The translations under genes and the position numbers were made by a program. This document shows, one piece after another, positions 24,145 to 33,041 of a DNA stretch of 64,000 nt. Every line of letters starts with the position of its first letter. The first letter of the stretch is position 1. The notes under the pieces are model-generated. The model was given only the letters and a program-made list of their open reading frames with translations. It was not told the origin of the DNA and did no database searches. Origin of the DNA: Fermentibacter sp963718745 [NCBI: Candidatus Fermentibacterota bacterium] (lineage in GTDB: Bacteria; Fermentibacterota; Fermentibacteria; Fermentibacterales). The stretch is taken from assembly GCA_963718745.1 (NCBI GenBank), contig OY970370.1, positions 868,001 to 932,000 of the forward strand, read 5' to 3'.

Positions 24145-26222
24145 TCTTCGCACCTCCCGCTGAAGAACCCCAGCGGGGTCTCTGCGAACAGCGGCCTTTC
24201 CGTCATGGGCTCGATCTCGGCAGCCGGTATCCCCTCCTCGCGGGCGATCCTGGAGAGGAGGGTCCTGCAGGTCTTCCCCCCGCAGGCGCCGAATCCGGTC
24301 CTTGTCAACGCCTTGAGCTCGTTGAGATCCCTGACGCCCTCGCGGAGCAGCTCCCGGATCCTGCCGGCCGTCACGCGCTCGCAGCGGCAGACTATCGCGT
24401 CGTCCGGGACGGGGAGGGTCCATGCGGCCGGTTCGGCTGCCGTGTCCTCCTCCACCTGCACCCTGACGCCCGCGACCCTCGACGCGATCCCGGGGGATGT
24501 CTCGATCCGTAGCAGGACGGTCCTCCTGCCGCCTGGCACCTCGCGCGTCTGGACGAGGATCCCCTTCCCGAGCAACCCGCCCTCCCAGTCGACGAGGTCG
24601 AGCTCGATGCCCGCCCTCATCCCGGATGAGTCGAGTTCGAAGGGAACGGTCACAACGGGTCTCTGCGGATTCTTCCTGAAGTCGACCAGGGTTATGGCGA
24701 GCCCCGGGCAGATCGAGACGCACTTCTCGCATCCTATGCATCCGTCGCTGTACTCCGGAACTCCGAGGATCGGATGCCCCCGGGTCCCGATCAGGTTCTT
24801 CGGGCAGGACGTCATGCAGGGGTTGCACGGGATCTCCTGCATGCAGTGGATGACGGGGAAGACACCGGAGAGCAGCGAGGGAACGGAGTATGGGTGGAGT
24901 CCGCCGCCCGGGCTCTTGAGGACCTCGGCCTTCTCCGACCAGTCGGAAGGCGGCATCTCCAGGCAGAAGCCGAGCCCGCATGCGATCTCCATCCCCCGGA
25001 TCCTGCCGGAGAACATCGCGGCGCTGGCCTCTGCTATCTCCTCCGCGTCGCCGGCCATGGATGCACGGAGGCCGAACTGCGACGCCTTGGCGTAGAACTC
25101 GTTCACCGGGTCGAGACCCACCGCGATGAGCAGCGTATCGACGGCGAAGGTCCTCTCGGTCCCGGCGACAGGCCTGAACCCTTCGCCGACCGCCGCCATG
25201 GTCACGGCTTCGAGCTTCTCCGTCCCGTGGGCGGCCATGATGGTGTGCCTCGTGTAGATCGGGACGCCCAGCCTGCTGATCTTGTCGGCATGGACCTTGT
25301 AGCCGCCGCAGACGCCCATGGCCTCGACCAGCCCGGCAACCTTCATGCCGGCCTGGAGGGCATGATAGGCGGCGATCAGCCCGACGTTTCCGCCTCCGAC
25401 GATGAAGATGCGCCCGGAGGAGCGGATCAGGTCCCTGTTGACCAGGGTCTGGAACGCACCCGCTCCGTAGACCCCCGGGAGGGTGTTGCCAGGGAACACG
25501 AGCGATTTCTCCCGGGCTCCGGTGGCGACGAGGAGGTGCCTGGGCTTCACCAGGAAGTATCCGTCCGGACGCCTTATGCCGACATAACCGTCTGCGAAGA
25601 CGGCCAGGGCGGTGCTCGAGCTCCACATCTCCACCGAGGGCTGGGATGCGAGCTGTCCGGCGAGTATGGAGGCTATCTCGATCCCTCGGGTGCCTGCGTA
25701 GCAGTCCTCCTCGGAACCGAAGAACTTGTGTGTCTGCAGTACGAGTTTGCCTCCGGGCCTGTCCTTGTCGTCGACCAGGATCGTCCCGGCTCCCGCCCTG
25801 CCGAGTTCGAGGGCGGCTGCGAGCCCGGCAGGACCCGCACCTATTATCAGGACGTCGGTCTCGACGCGGACGGGAGGCGGGACCGCGGGACCCGGGCTCT
25901 CCGTGAGTTCGGTGAGACCCTCGACGCTCCTGACATCCATGCCCTCGGTCAGAGGGGTCACGCAGCTCTTCTGGAGCACGCCGTCGACCAGGAGGTTGCA
26001 CTGCGAGCACTGCCCGTTGGCGCAGAAGATCCCCTGGGCTCCTCCGTCGGCTCTGTGGTGGCCGAACACGGTGATCCCGCTCGCGAAGAGGGCCGACGAC
26101 ACCATCTCGCCCCTCCTGCCGAGGAGCTCCGTACCGTTGAACCTGAAACGGACGAACTCCGGCTCCGGGCACTGGAGCACGGGATGTCTCGAAATGCGTT
26201 TCTGTACGCTTCCTGTGGACAC
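24141..26222 (-). CDS. Fused HcnA-HcnB-type FAD/NAD(P) oxidoreductase with ferredoxin and BFD modules
   Basis: 693-aa multi-cofactor protein. Order: N-terminal 2Fe-2S domain (CANGQCSQCNLLVDG), Pyr_redox_2 FAD/NAD domain (LIIGAGPAGLAAALELG and IVGGGNVGLIAAYHA), Cys-rich region with a ferredoxin motif (CIGCEKCVSICP) and C-terminal BFD-like [2Fe-2S] domain (CRCERVTAG...GFGACGGKTC). It is the likely electron-accepting partner of the FAD subunit at 22993-24144. GTG 26222 has GGAG 8 nt upstream; an earlier in-frame start at 26324 is less likely. Confidence 0.82.
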   Translation of the reverse strand: MSTGSVQKRISRHPVLQCPEPEFVRFRFNGTELLGRRGEMVSSALFASGITVFGHHRADGGAQGIFCANGQCSQCNLLVDGVLQKSCVTPLTEGMDVRSVEGLTELTESPGPAVPPPVRVETDVLIIGAGPAGLAAALELGRAGAGTILVDDKDRPGGKLVLQTHKFFGSEEDCYAGTRGIEIASILAGQLASQPSVEMWSSSTALAVFADGYVGIRRPDGYFLVKPRHLLVATGAREKSLVFPGNTLPGVYGAGAFQTLVNRDLIRSSGRIFIVGGGNVGLIAAYHALQAGMKVAGLVEAMGVCGGYKVHADKISRLGVPIYTRHTIMAAHGTEKLEAVTMAAVGEGFRPVAGTERTFAVDTLLIAVGLDPVNEFYAKASQFGLRASMAGDAEEIAEASAAMFSGRIRGMEIACGLGFCLEMPPSDWSEKAEVLKSPGGGLHPYSVPSLLSGVFPVIHCMQEIPCNPCMTSCPKNLIGTRGHPILGVPEYSDGCIGCEKCVSICPGLAITLVDFRKNPQRPVVTVPFELDSSGMRAGIELDLVDWEGGLLGKGILVQTREVPGGRRTVLLRIETSPGIASRVAGVRVQVEEDTAAEPAAWTLPVPDDAIVCRCERVTAGRIRELLREGVRDLNELKALTRTGFGACGGKTCRTLLSRIAREEGIPAAEIEPMTERPLFAETPLGFFSGRCEE

Positions 26223-26285
26223 TTGTTCAGCTCCCTGGAGGACCCTGAAGGGTCGTGGTTCGGGTTTCTGTGAGAGGCTGCATCT

Positions 26286-26317
26286 GCCGGCCGGGACTAT
26301 ACGAGGCACCGGCCGGC
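26286..26317 (-). terminator. Intergenic GC hairpin
   Basis: GCCGGCCGG (26286-26294) and CCGGCCGGC (26309-26317) form a perfect 9-bp stem with a 14-nt loop just past the stop of the minus-strand gene at 26325. No T-run follows. Confidence 0.4.
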
Positions 26318-26324
26318 GGGGCAA

Positions 26325-26660
26325 TCAGCGAGCCAGTTTCTTCCCCTTGCCCTGCTCCCATTTGACGGCGAAACCGGGCCTCCTCGCCTTCCTCGCCTTC
26401 AGGAACCCCCGGCATTCCGGATACCTGGAGCATCGCCAGACCTCGACGTGCGGATACCTGTGGAAGAGGCACGGGGAGGAGCAGACGGGACAGAGATGCT
26501 CGAGCGAGGCCTCGTCCACATCCTTCCGGGCCTCGATGTCCAGCCTGGCGAGGGCCTTCCTCCGCTCTGCGGAACCACCCATCTCGGAGAAGACCCTCCT
26601 GATCAGGAACAGTACCAGGAGGGCGGCCGCGAGCATTATGAGAAGCTGTATTCGATCCAA
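26325..26660 (-). CDS. Membrane-anchored protein with topoisomerase-type zinc finger
   Basis: 111-aa protein with one N-terminal membrane helix (LLIMLAAALLVLFLI), then a basic segment and a C4 zinc-binding motif (CPVCSSPCLFHR...WRCSRYPECRGF) like the C-terminal zinc ribbon of topoisomerase I. TTG 26660 is preceded by AAGGAG; a Met codon at 26639 is an alternative. A role in nucleic-acid binding at the membrane is possible but unproven. Confidence 0.65.
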   Translation of the reverse strand: MDRIQLLIMLAAALLVLFLIRRVFSEMGGSAERRKALARLDIEARKDVDEASLEHLCPVCSSPCLFHRYPHVEVWRCSRYPECRGFLKARKARRPGFAVKWEQGKGKKLAR

Positions 26661-26680
26661 CGGGGCATGCTCCTTGTGCG

Positions 26681-26709
26681 TTGACAGATATGCCGCTGTC
26701 GGGTAGATA
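26681..26709 (+). promoter_or_regulatory. Sigma-70 promoter for the EF-G-like gene
   Basis: TTGACA (26681-26686) and TAGATA (26704-26709) with a 17-nt spacer. Transcription would start about 75 nt before the ATG at 26790. The -35 hexamer is a perfect consensus. Confidence 0.6.
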
Positions 26710-26789
26710 ATCTGTTCCGGCTCGTCCGGGTTAGAGCATCGGCTGCCTTCCAATTATCGTCTTACTATAGGGAATCATCCAGGAACGGA

Positions 26790-28862
26790 ATGGAGACAGG
26801 GTTGAAGGAGCATACCTCTGAAACACTGAGAACCGTAGCGGTGATCGGGCATGGCTCGGTTGGCAAGACGAGTCTCTGCGACGCCCTGCTCTTCGCCGCG
26901 GGTGCTACGGATCGTCTCGGGAGCGTTGGTGAAGGCTCCAGTATCTTCGATTTCACGGCCGAGAGCCGCGAGCGCAAGCAGAGCCTCTCCGCATCCATAG
27001 GGATGTGCGAGTACGCCGACCACAGGCTCAACATCATCGATACCCCCGGATTCGCGGACTTCTATGGAGAGACCATAGGCGCCATAAGCGTCAGCGACGG
27101 TGCGATTCTCGTGCTGGACGCGAGCTCGGGCGTCGAGGTCGGCTCCCTTCAGACCTGGGGCTTCGCCTCGAAGGCAGGTGTCCCGGTTCTGATCTGGATC
27201 AACCGGATAGACAGGGAGAATGCGGATTTCGAAAGGGTCATGACCCAGCTGCGGGAGACCCTCAACAAGAAGTGCGTGGCGGTGACGATCCCCATCGGAT
27301 CGGGACCTTCCTATGGCGGACACATAGACGTCCTCACCGGCAAGGCATACGACAGGTCCGGCGCCGAGATCCCGGTTCCCCCGAACGAGGCCGGACGCCT
27401 GGACGCCTATCGCAAGGAGCTGATCGAGGCCGCCGCCGAGACCGACGAGGCCCTGATGGAGAGCTTCTTCGCCAATGACACGCTGACTCCGCAGGAACTC
27501 GAGAAGGGTCTGAAGGCGGCAGTGGCCGGCCGCAGCCTCTTCCCGGTCCTCGCCGGCTGCTCCGTTCCACCGGAGGGCCAGAGGTCTCTGCTCGAATCGA
27601 TAGTCACTCTCGTCCCCTCGCCCCTGCAGGCCCGGCCAGCCGGCACCCTGGACGGACAGGCGGATTCCGCTGTAGCCCCCGACCCCGCCGGCGCATTCGT
27701 GGCCAGGGTGTTCAGGGCTACGATAGACAAGCATGTGGGCGACATGGTCTACTTCAGGGTCCTGAGGGGCTCGATCGAAGGCGCGGCCGATGTTCTCAAC
27801 ACGAACAGGGGCATGACCGAGCGCCTCGGCAACTATTACTTCGTTTCGGGAGCCAAGCGGATAGAGGCTGCGAAGCTGATCACCGGCGACATCGCCGCGG
27901 CTGCCAAGCTGAAGTCGACATCCACCAACGAAACCCTGTGCGACAAGCAGAAGCAGGTCTCGCTCACGCCCATCTCCTTCCCGAATCCCGTCCACCGGGC
28001 CGCCATCTCTCCCAAGAAGCGCGGCGAGGAGGACAAGATGGGCGCAGGGCTGACCAAGCTGTCCTCGCTCGATCCCACGCTCGTCTTCAAGAACGAGGCC
28101 GAGATAGGTCAGACGACCCTGTCCGGCATGGGCGAACAGCACCTCGCAACGGTCCTCGCCCGCCTCAAGGACCTCTACTCCGTCGAAGCCGAACTCTCCA
28201 AGCCCAGGATCGCCTACCACGAGACCATATCGAAAGCCGTCAACGGCCAGTACAAGCACAAGAAGCAGACAGGCGGCAGAGGGCAGTACGGCCACGTCTT
28301 CCTGAAACTCGAGCCCATGCCCCGCGGCGAGGGCTTCCATTTCGCGAGCGAGGTCGTCGGCGGAACCGTGCCTACAAAGTTCATACCGGCAGTAGAGAAG
28401 GGCGTCACCGAGGCCCTCGACCGGGGACCGGTCGCCGGCAGCAAGGTCGTGGATGTGAGGGTGGCGGTCTTCGACGGCTCGTTCCATGCGGTCGACTCCT
28501 CCGACATGGCCTTCAAGCTCGCCGCCAGCAAATGCTTCAAGCATCTCATGCTGGAGGCGGCACCGCAGGTCCTCGAGCCCATGATGTCTCTCGAGATAAC
28601 GGTTCCCGACGAGTTCATGGGCGATGTGATCGGCGACGCCAACTCCAGGCGCGGCAAGATACTTGGCATGGAGTCGGAGGGCGGGTTCCAGGTGATCAGG
28701 GCTCTCGTTCCCGAAGCCGAGCTCTATCAGTACACGAGTTCGCTCCGGTCCCTGACACAGGCCAGGGGCAGCTTCACGCAGTCGTTCTCCCACTACGACC
28801 CCGTTCCCCGCGAGGTCCAGGAGAAGATCATGGCCGAGGTCACCAGGGACGAGGAGGAGTGA
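26790..28862 (+). CDS. Elongation factor G-like GTPase (EF-G_bact subgroup)
   Basis: 690-aa translational GTPase with EF-G domains I-V. P-loop GHGSVGKTSL, G3 DTPGFADF and G4 NRID are present. The switch I region (FDFTAESRERKQSL) lacks the RGITI of canonical EF-G and matches the paralogous EF-G_bact/TM1651-type group. Domain IV carries the TGGRGQYGHV segment. The exact role of this paralogue is not settled; it is probably not the main elongation factor. A consensus promoter lies upstream and the next gene overlaps by 4 nt. Confidence 0.88.
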   Translation: METGLKEHTSETLRTVAVIGHGSVGKTSLCDALLFAAGATDRLGSVGEGSSIFDFTAESRERKQSLSASIGMCEYADHRLNIIDTPGFADFYGETIGAISVSDGAILVLDASSGVEVGSLQTWGFASKAGVPVLIWINRIDRENADFERVMTQLRETLNKKCVAVTIPIGSGPSYGGHIDVLTGKAYDRSGAEIPVPPNEAGRLDAYRKELIEAAAETDEALMESFFANDTLTPQELEKGLKAAVAGRSLFPVLAGCSVPPEGQRSLLESIVTLVPSPLQARPAGTLDGQADSAVAPDPAGAFVARVFRATIDKHVGDMVYFRVLRGSIEGAADVLNTNRGMTERLGNYYFVSGAKRIEAAKLITGDIAAAAKLKSTSTNETLCDKQKQVSLTPISFPNPVHRAAISPKKRGEEDKMGAGLTKLSSLDPTLVFKNEAEIGQTTLSGMGEQHLATVLARLKDLYSVEAELSKPRIAYHETISKAVNGQYKHKKQTGGRGQYGHVFLKLEPMPRGEGFHFASEVVGGTVPTKFIPAVEKGVTEALDRGPVAGSKVVDVRVAVFDGSFHAVDSSDMAFKLAASKCFKHLMLEAAPQVLEPMMSLEITVPDEFMGDVIGDANSRRGKILGMESEGGFQVIRALVPEAELYQYTSSLRSLTQARGSFTQSFSHYDPVPREVQEKIMAEVTRDEEE

Positions 28863-29473
28863 CGAAACCCTCCCGCCTCCCCGGGATCCTGGCTCTCGCT
28901 GCGGCGACCGGTCTCCTGTTCCCCTCCGCAGCATTCGCGGACGATCCCTCGGGATCGGGTGGGGATTCCGGGATCGACTCCGTCAGCGGAGCCTACATAG
29001 CGATCGGTGCTGGAGCACTGATTGCCGGGCTGCTGCTCTGGGACGCCCTGACGGACGAAAGCGCGGATCAGGGCATGGAAACGCAACCCGTCGAGCAGGC
29101 CGGATCCACGGGGATCGACTGGTCGACCGTCTCCCCGGAGCAGGGCGTAAGCGGCCTGATAGCCGTCTCTGCGCTGGACCCGTCGCTTCTCGAGACCGCC
29201 TCCCTCCTGGTGGTGGAACTCGACGGGCTCTCCGGGTATCCTGTCTATGGAGAGCCGGTGGAGCTCGGCGGTGCCTCCGGGAGGGATGCCTTCACGCTGG
29301 CGAAGGATTTCTTCGGTGCCGGCTTCCTGGTCACGCTGTCTCCGGAGGCCGACTCGATGAGGATAGAGGTTCATGGTCCCGACGGTCTTCTCGACTCCAG
29401 AGGTGCGCGGACCGGCGGCATCGTCACCGCTGCGGAGGAGATTCTCGGTGTTCTCGCGACCCCGGGTAACTGA
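28859..29473 (+). CDS. Hypothetical exported membrane protein
   Basis: 204-aa protein. A signal-like segment (ILALAAATGLLFPSAAFAD) is followed by a second hydrophobic segment (AYIAIGAGALIAGLLLWDAL) and a soluble acidic C-terminal domain. The GTG overlaps the EF-G-like stop (GTGA) and the GAGGAGGA upstream can serve as ribosome binding site. No family is recognised. Confidence 0.7.
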   Translation: MTKPSRLPGILALAAATGLLFPSAAFADDPSGSGGDSGIDSVSGAYIAIGAGALIAGLLLWDALTDESADQGMETQPVEQAGSTGIDWSTVSPEQGVSGLIAVSALDPSLLETASLLVVELDGLSGYPVYGEPVELGGASGRDAFTLAKDFFGAGFLVTLSPEADSMRIEVHGPDGLLDSRGARTGGIVTAAEEILGVLATPGN

Positions 29474-29492
29474 CAGGAGCACCGTTTGACAG

Positions 29493-29525
29493 GAAGGCAG
29501 GCCTCCGCGGCGGAGATCTGCCTTC
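29493..29525 (+). terminator. Terminator-like hairpin after the EF-G operon
   Basis: GAAGGCAG (29493-29500) pairs with CTGCCTTC (29518-29525), with an inner CTCCG/CGGAG stem, followed by TTCC. Confidence 0.5.
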
Positions 29526-29589
29526 TTCCATATGAGACGAAGGAATTGAACCCCGATAACGCCACGATGCCCGAAGGAGGAACGAGGGA

Positions 29590-31992
29590 ATGAGATTTCT
29601 GCTCTGCCTGATTACGGCGATGGTCCTGGCCGGCGTCGCGTACTCCGGCGAGATGCTCGTAAGCATCCCGCTGGACGCTGCGGCGGTGGAACTCGACCAG
29701 GTGGGCCACTACACCCGAGTATCCTACGAGGGCGCAACAATCATCAACGGAGAGGGACTGCCTTCCCTGCCCGTTCTACCGGTAACGGTGGCCCTGCCGA
29801 CCGGCATGCTGGCACAGTCGGCGACGATCGCTGAAGCAGTGTACACGCCCGTGCGCGGACGGTACGAGGTCATGCCGAACGGCCCCTCGCTCCCGTTCTC
29901 GGTCGAGCACGCAGTCAGACCCATCGTTCTCGACAACACCGTGTACGGCTCCAGCACCCCGTACCCTGTCGTCGCGGCGACCCTCAAGGGATCGAGCCCG
30001 ATCCTGGGCATCCCCGTGGCCACCCTGAACGTCTATCCCGTCCGCTGGAACCCGCTGAGCGGCCAGCTCGAGACGCTGTCCTCGCTCACCGTCTCCCTCG
30101 AAATAGTCAGCTCCGAAGAGGCGTGCACGATCCAGCGCCGCTCGGCCCAGAGCGAGCAGCGATCCATGGACGTCGTCCGCGCCATCGCGATCAACCCCGA
30201 CGGGGTCTCCCCCTCCGGGGCCTCGATAGTCGACTCACGCGAGCTTGCATACGGCGAGTACGTGATCATCTCCCATCCCGACTACGTAGCGACGATGCAG
30301 GAGCTCGCCGACTGGAAGACGGCCAAGGGCGTGCCGACCAATGTCTACAGCACGACCTGGATCCAGACCCAGTACACGGGTGACGACCTGCAGCAGGAGA
30401 TAAGGATTTTCCTGATCGACTGCCGCAACGAAGGCGCCGAGTACGTCCTCATCGTCGGCGACGACGACAAGGTGGCGGCAAGGGACATCCAGCTCTCCGC
30501 AGGCGGCGAGAGCTCTCTCGCCCCCTGTGACATCTACTACTCGGACAACAACGACAACTCTCCCGCCTACGACAGCTGGGATTCGAACAACAACAACATC
30601 TACGGCCAGTTCGGCGTCGATGCGATGACCTACCACCCCGACTTCTGGGTGGGCAGGGCTCCCGTCCGCTCCGTGGCCGATGCCGCTCTCTTCAACGAGA
30701 AGGTCTTCACCTACGAGCACATATCCGGAAGCGCACTGGACTACTTCGAGACAGCCCCCGAGGAGATGCGCATAGGCTTCTCAACGGGACATCTCTGGTA
30801 CGATTCGTATCACGTTCCTCCCATGGAAGTGTACGGAAGTGCATTAGCCTACCTCGTGGATGACTACTTCCCGACCAGCTGGGAGATTGAGGGCTGCCAC
30901 GAGGAGGTCCCGCCAGGCAACAGTGGAGCCATCACCTCGGCCATGATCAACGCAGGACCCCACCATGTGATGCACTCGAGCCACGGCTCTGAGACATATA
31001 TGTACACTGCCGAAGGCAGTAACTGGTCCGCCTCTGATATCATGGCTCTGACGAACATGTCCGGTACTGGAACGGTTGCTATCTGGAACTCGATCTCCTG
31101 CCTCATAGGCGCCATAGACACCCAGACCAGCTGCGGCGACGCCTGGGTCCGCTCCCCCAACGGAGGCGGATTCGGGGCTTTCAACTCCAGGTTTGGTTGG
31201 GGTTCCCTGGGCGTTGAGCCAGGCACCGGACTGAGCAACGACATCGTGAAGCAGTTCTATGTCGACTACAGGCAGAACGGCATCTACAACCTCGGCGCGG
31301 CCCACGCGGTCAGCGTCGACGAGTTCCTGCCCCCCGACGACGCCTACTGGCACTGGTGCACGGTGGAGTACAACCTCCTGGGCGACCCCGAGCTCCCGAT
31401 GTGGTCCACCCAGGCTGCAAGCATGAGCGTCTCCCATCCCGCGACCATCAACGGACCGGGCAACGTCACGGTGACCGTCACGGGAAGCTCGGGAGCGCTG
31501 TCCGGCGCCCGGGTCTGCCTCCAGAAGGGCAACTGGCAGACCGGCGAGGTGTACGCGGTGGGCACGACCAACGCCTCGGGCCAGGTCACCCTTGCAGTCA
31601 CTCCGACCACCAACGGGACGATGAACGTCACCGTCTGGGCTCACGACTACAATTCCTACCAGGGCTCCATCACGGTCAACCTCGTAGGCATCGAGGGAGA
31701 ACAGGGCGACGTCATGGTCTCGTCCATGGGTCTCCCCACGCCGAGCCCGGCCTCGTCGAGTGCTATGATCGGAATCGTGATGGGTGACTTGGGACACGCA
31801 AGGCTTTCCGTTTTCGATGTAACCGGCAGGATCGTGGCGAGGCTCGTCGACGGCCCGCTCGCAGCCGGCGAACACTCACTCACATGGGATCTCGTAGCCG
31901 CCGACGGCTCGAGCGTTCCCTCGGGAATCTACACCATCCGCTTCGAAGCCCCGGGCTTCACCGCCGCGAGGAACCTCGTAGTCCTCAGGTAG
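29590..31992 (+). CDS. Gingipain-like C25 cysteine peptidase with T9SS domain
   Basis: 800-aa secreted protease. Signal peptide (MRFLLCLITAMVLAGVAYSG), a C25 propeptide region, the catalytic domain with the His motif HSSHG (His465) and the nucleophile in SISCLIG (Cys504), an Ig-like region and a type A T9SS sorting domain (LSVFDVTGRIVARLV...GIYTIRFEAPG). Gingipain relatives are T9SS substrates, consistent with the other two sorting-domain proteins here. Cleavage specificity cannot be predicted. An AAGGAGG ribosome binding site precedes the ATG. Confidence 0.88.
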   Translation: MRFLLCLITAMVLAGVAYSGEMLVSIPLDAAAVELDQVGHYTRVSYEGATIINGEGLPSLPVLPVTVALPTGMLAQSATIAEAVYTPVRGRYEVMPNGPSLPFSVEHAVRPIVLDNTVYGSSTPYPVVAATLKGSSPILGIPVATLNVYPVRWNPLSGQLETLSSLTVSLEIVSSEEACTIQRRSAQSEQRSMDVVRAIAINPDGVSPSGASIVDSRELAYGEYVIISHPDYVATMQELADWKTAKGVPTNVYSTTWIQTQYTGDDLQQEIRIFLIDCRNEGAEYVLIVGDDDKVAARDIQLSAGGESSLAPCDIYYSDNNDNSPAYDSWDSNNNNIYGQFGVDAMTYHPDFWVGRAPVRSVADAALFNEKVFTYEHISGSALDYFETAPEEMRIGFSTGHLWYDSYHVPPMEVYGSALAYLVDDYFPTSWEIEGCHEEVPPGNSGAITSAMINAGPHHVMHSSHGSETYMYTAEGSNWSASDIMALTNMSGTGTVAIWNSISCLIGAIDTQTSCGDAWVRSPNGGGFGAFNSRFGWGSLGVEPGTGLSNDIVKQFYVDYRQNGIYNLGAAHAVSVDEFLPPDDAYWHWCTVEYNLLGDPELPMWSTQAASMSVSHPATINGPGNVTVTVTGSSGALSGARVCLQKGNWQTGEVYAVGTTNASGQVTLAVTPTTNGTMNVTVWAHDYNSYQGSITVNLVGIEGEQGDVMVSSMGLPTPSPASSSAMIGIVMGDLGHARLSVFDVTGRIVARLVDGPLAAGEHSLTWDLVAADGSSVPSGIYTIRFEAPGFTAARNLVVLR

Positions 31993-32011
31993 AGCGGATC
32001 GGACAGAAAGA

Positions 32012-32045
32012 AGGGGCGCCGGTACGCCGGCGCCCCTCTCGTTTC
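32012..32045 (+). terminator. Rho-independent terminator of the C25 peptidase gene
   Basis: An 11-bp stem (32012-32022 with 32027-32037) closes a TACG tetraloop and is followed by CTCGTTT. It sits 20 nt after the stop codon. Confidence 0.8.
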
Positions 32046-32390
32046 AGGATCGGTTTTAACTATTGATCCTAACTTCGGAGCACTCTTTGCTCCGCTCCTC
32101 GGGATTTGAAGAGGATCGGTTGAAGAGGATCGGTTTTAACATCTGGTCCTGATTCCTGGAGCCTGCCTCCTCGCCCATAGTGACTGCGATTCTTGCCTAT
32201 TCGCTGTACCTTAAACCATGCGCTCACAGAGCGGGCTTTTCCACATCGTAGGCATCGTGGAGCTCGGGGCTGGAGCGGGAAGATGTTGCCGGCCCACCGG
32301 ATGGGCTGCCCGGCCCGGCAGGCGGAGTTAGGATCAATAGTTAAAACCGATCTTGACCCAGATTAGGACCAAATGTTAAAACCGATCCTG
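32045..32390. mobile_element. 346-bp element with crossed inverted repeats
   Basis: The ends CAGGATCGGTTTTAAC (32045-32060) and its exact reverse complement (32375-32390) bound the element. Each end also carries an inner GATCGGTTTTAAC copy. The outer-left copy matches the inner-right copy over 27 bp (32048-32074 with 32326-32352), and the inner-left copy matches the outer-right one with mismatches. No ORF is present. It fills the gap between the C25 gene and the VUT gene and looks like a MITE or a decayed IS. Confidence 0.65.
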
Positions 32391-33041
32391 ACGGGGGTCC
32401 GGAACCGGGCGGACGAGGTAGATGGCCGGGAGGGTGACGAGGGTGGTCAGCATCTTGATCAGGATGTTGGCGAGCAGGATCGCGACGAGAGTGGATCCGG
32501 GCATGGCGCCTGCGAAGGCGATGAAGCAGAAGATCAGGCTGTCGATCGGTATGGCGGCCGAGTTGCTTGCGAGGACCCTCATCCACTGCCTGCCGGTCCC
32601 GAACCTCCTGACCCACATGCTGTAGACCTCGGTATCCAGGAGTTCGGAAACCACCTCGGCCAGGATCGAGGCGGCGACGATCCGCCAGACGGGAGCTAGC
32701 ACGGCGCCGAATTCGACCTGGGGACCGACCGAGAGGTCCGGAGCGAGGATCGAGACGAGCCAGAAGAGCCCCGCCATGAAGGCATTCACTGCGGCCGCAG
32801 TCAGGATCAGCGCCCGGGCCGCCTTCGCCCCGGCCGCCTTGTGGACGAGGTCCCTCAGTGTGAACGTGAGCGGATAGACGAGCGTGCCCGCGTCCATCGA
32901 CAAACCGGCGATCGTCACGATCCGGAGGCTCGCTATGTCGGAAAGCATCTGCGCGGCCAGGTAGCAGGACGAGACAACCGAGACGACCGTGGTCGAAGCC
33001 GTCGGGATGCGCAGCGACCCGCGCGACCCTTCAGCAGTCAT
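32376..33041 (-). CDS. Queuosine precursor transporter (VUT/YhhQ family)
   Basis: 221-aa integral membrane protein with about six hydrophobic segments. The VUT-family hallmarks are present: YPLTFTLRDLVHKAAG, SILAEVVSELLDTEVYS and the C-terminal ANILIKMLTTLVTLPAIY. YhhQ imports queuine or preQ precursors. The start overlaps the leuS stop (TGATG). The last residues (QDRF) and the TAA stop lie inside the end of the 346-bp inverted-repeat element, so the natural C-terminus has been replaced. Confidence 0.88.
   Translation of the reverse strand: MTAEGSRGSLRIPTASTTVVSVVSSCYLAAQMLSDIASLRIVTIAGLSMDAGTLVYPLTFTLRDLVHKAAGAKAARALILTAAAVNAFMAGLFWLVSILAPDLSVGPQVEFGAVLAPVWRIVAASILAEVVSELLDTEVYSMWVRRFGTGRQWMRVLASNSAAIPIDSLIFCFIAFAGAMPGSTLVAILLANILIKMLTTLVTLPAIYLVRPVPDPRQDRF

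Noticed and set aside
24145-26172. Upstream two-thirds of the 1059-codon minus-strand frame ending at 22993
   Set aside because: It is an alternative reading of the HcnAB-like gene, arginine-rich and without motifs. Only the part from ATG 24144 is a gene.
26775-28934. 719-aa open frame antisense to the EF-G-like gene
   Set aside because: It is a GC-rich mirror of a well-supported GTPase gene, has no recognisable motifs and no ribosome binding site.
32045-32390. Transposase gene inside the inverted-repeat element
   Set aside because: No open frame of useful length exists between the repeats; it is non-autonomous or decayed.
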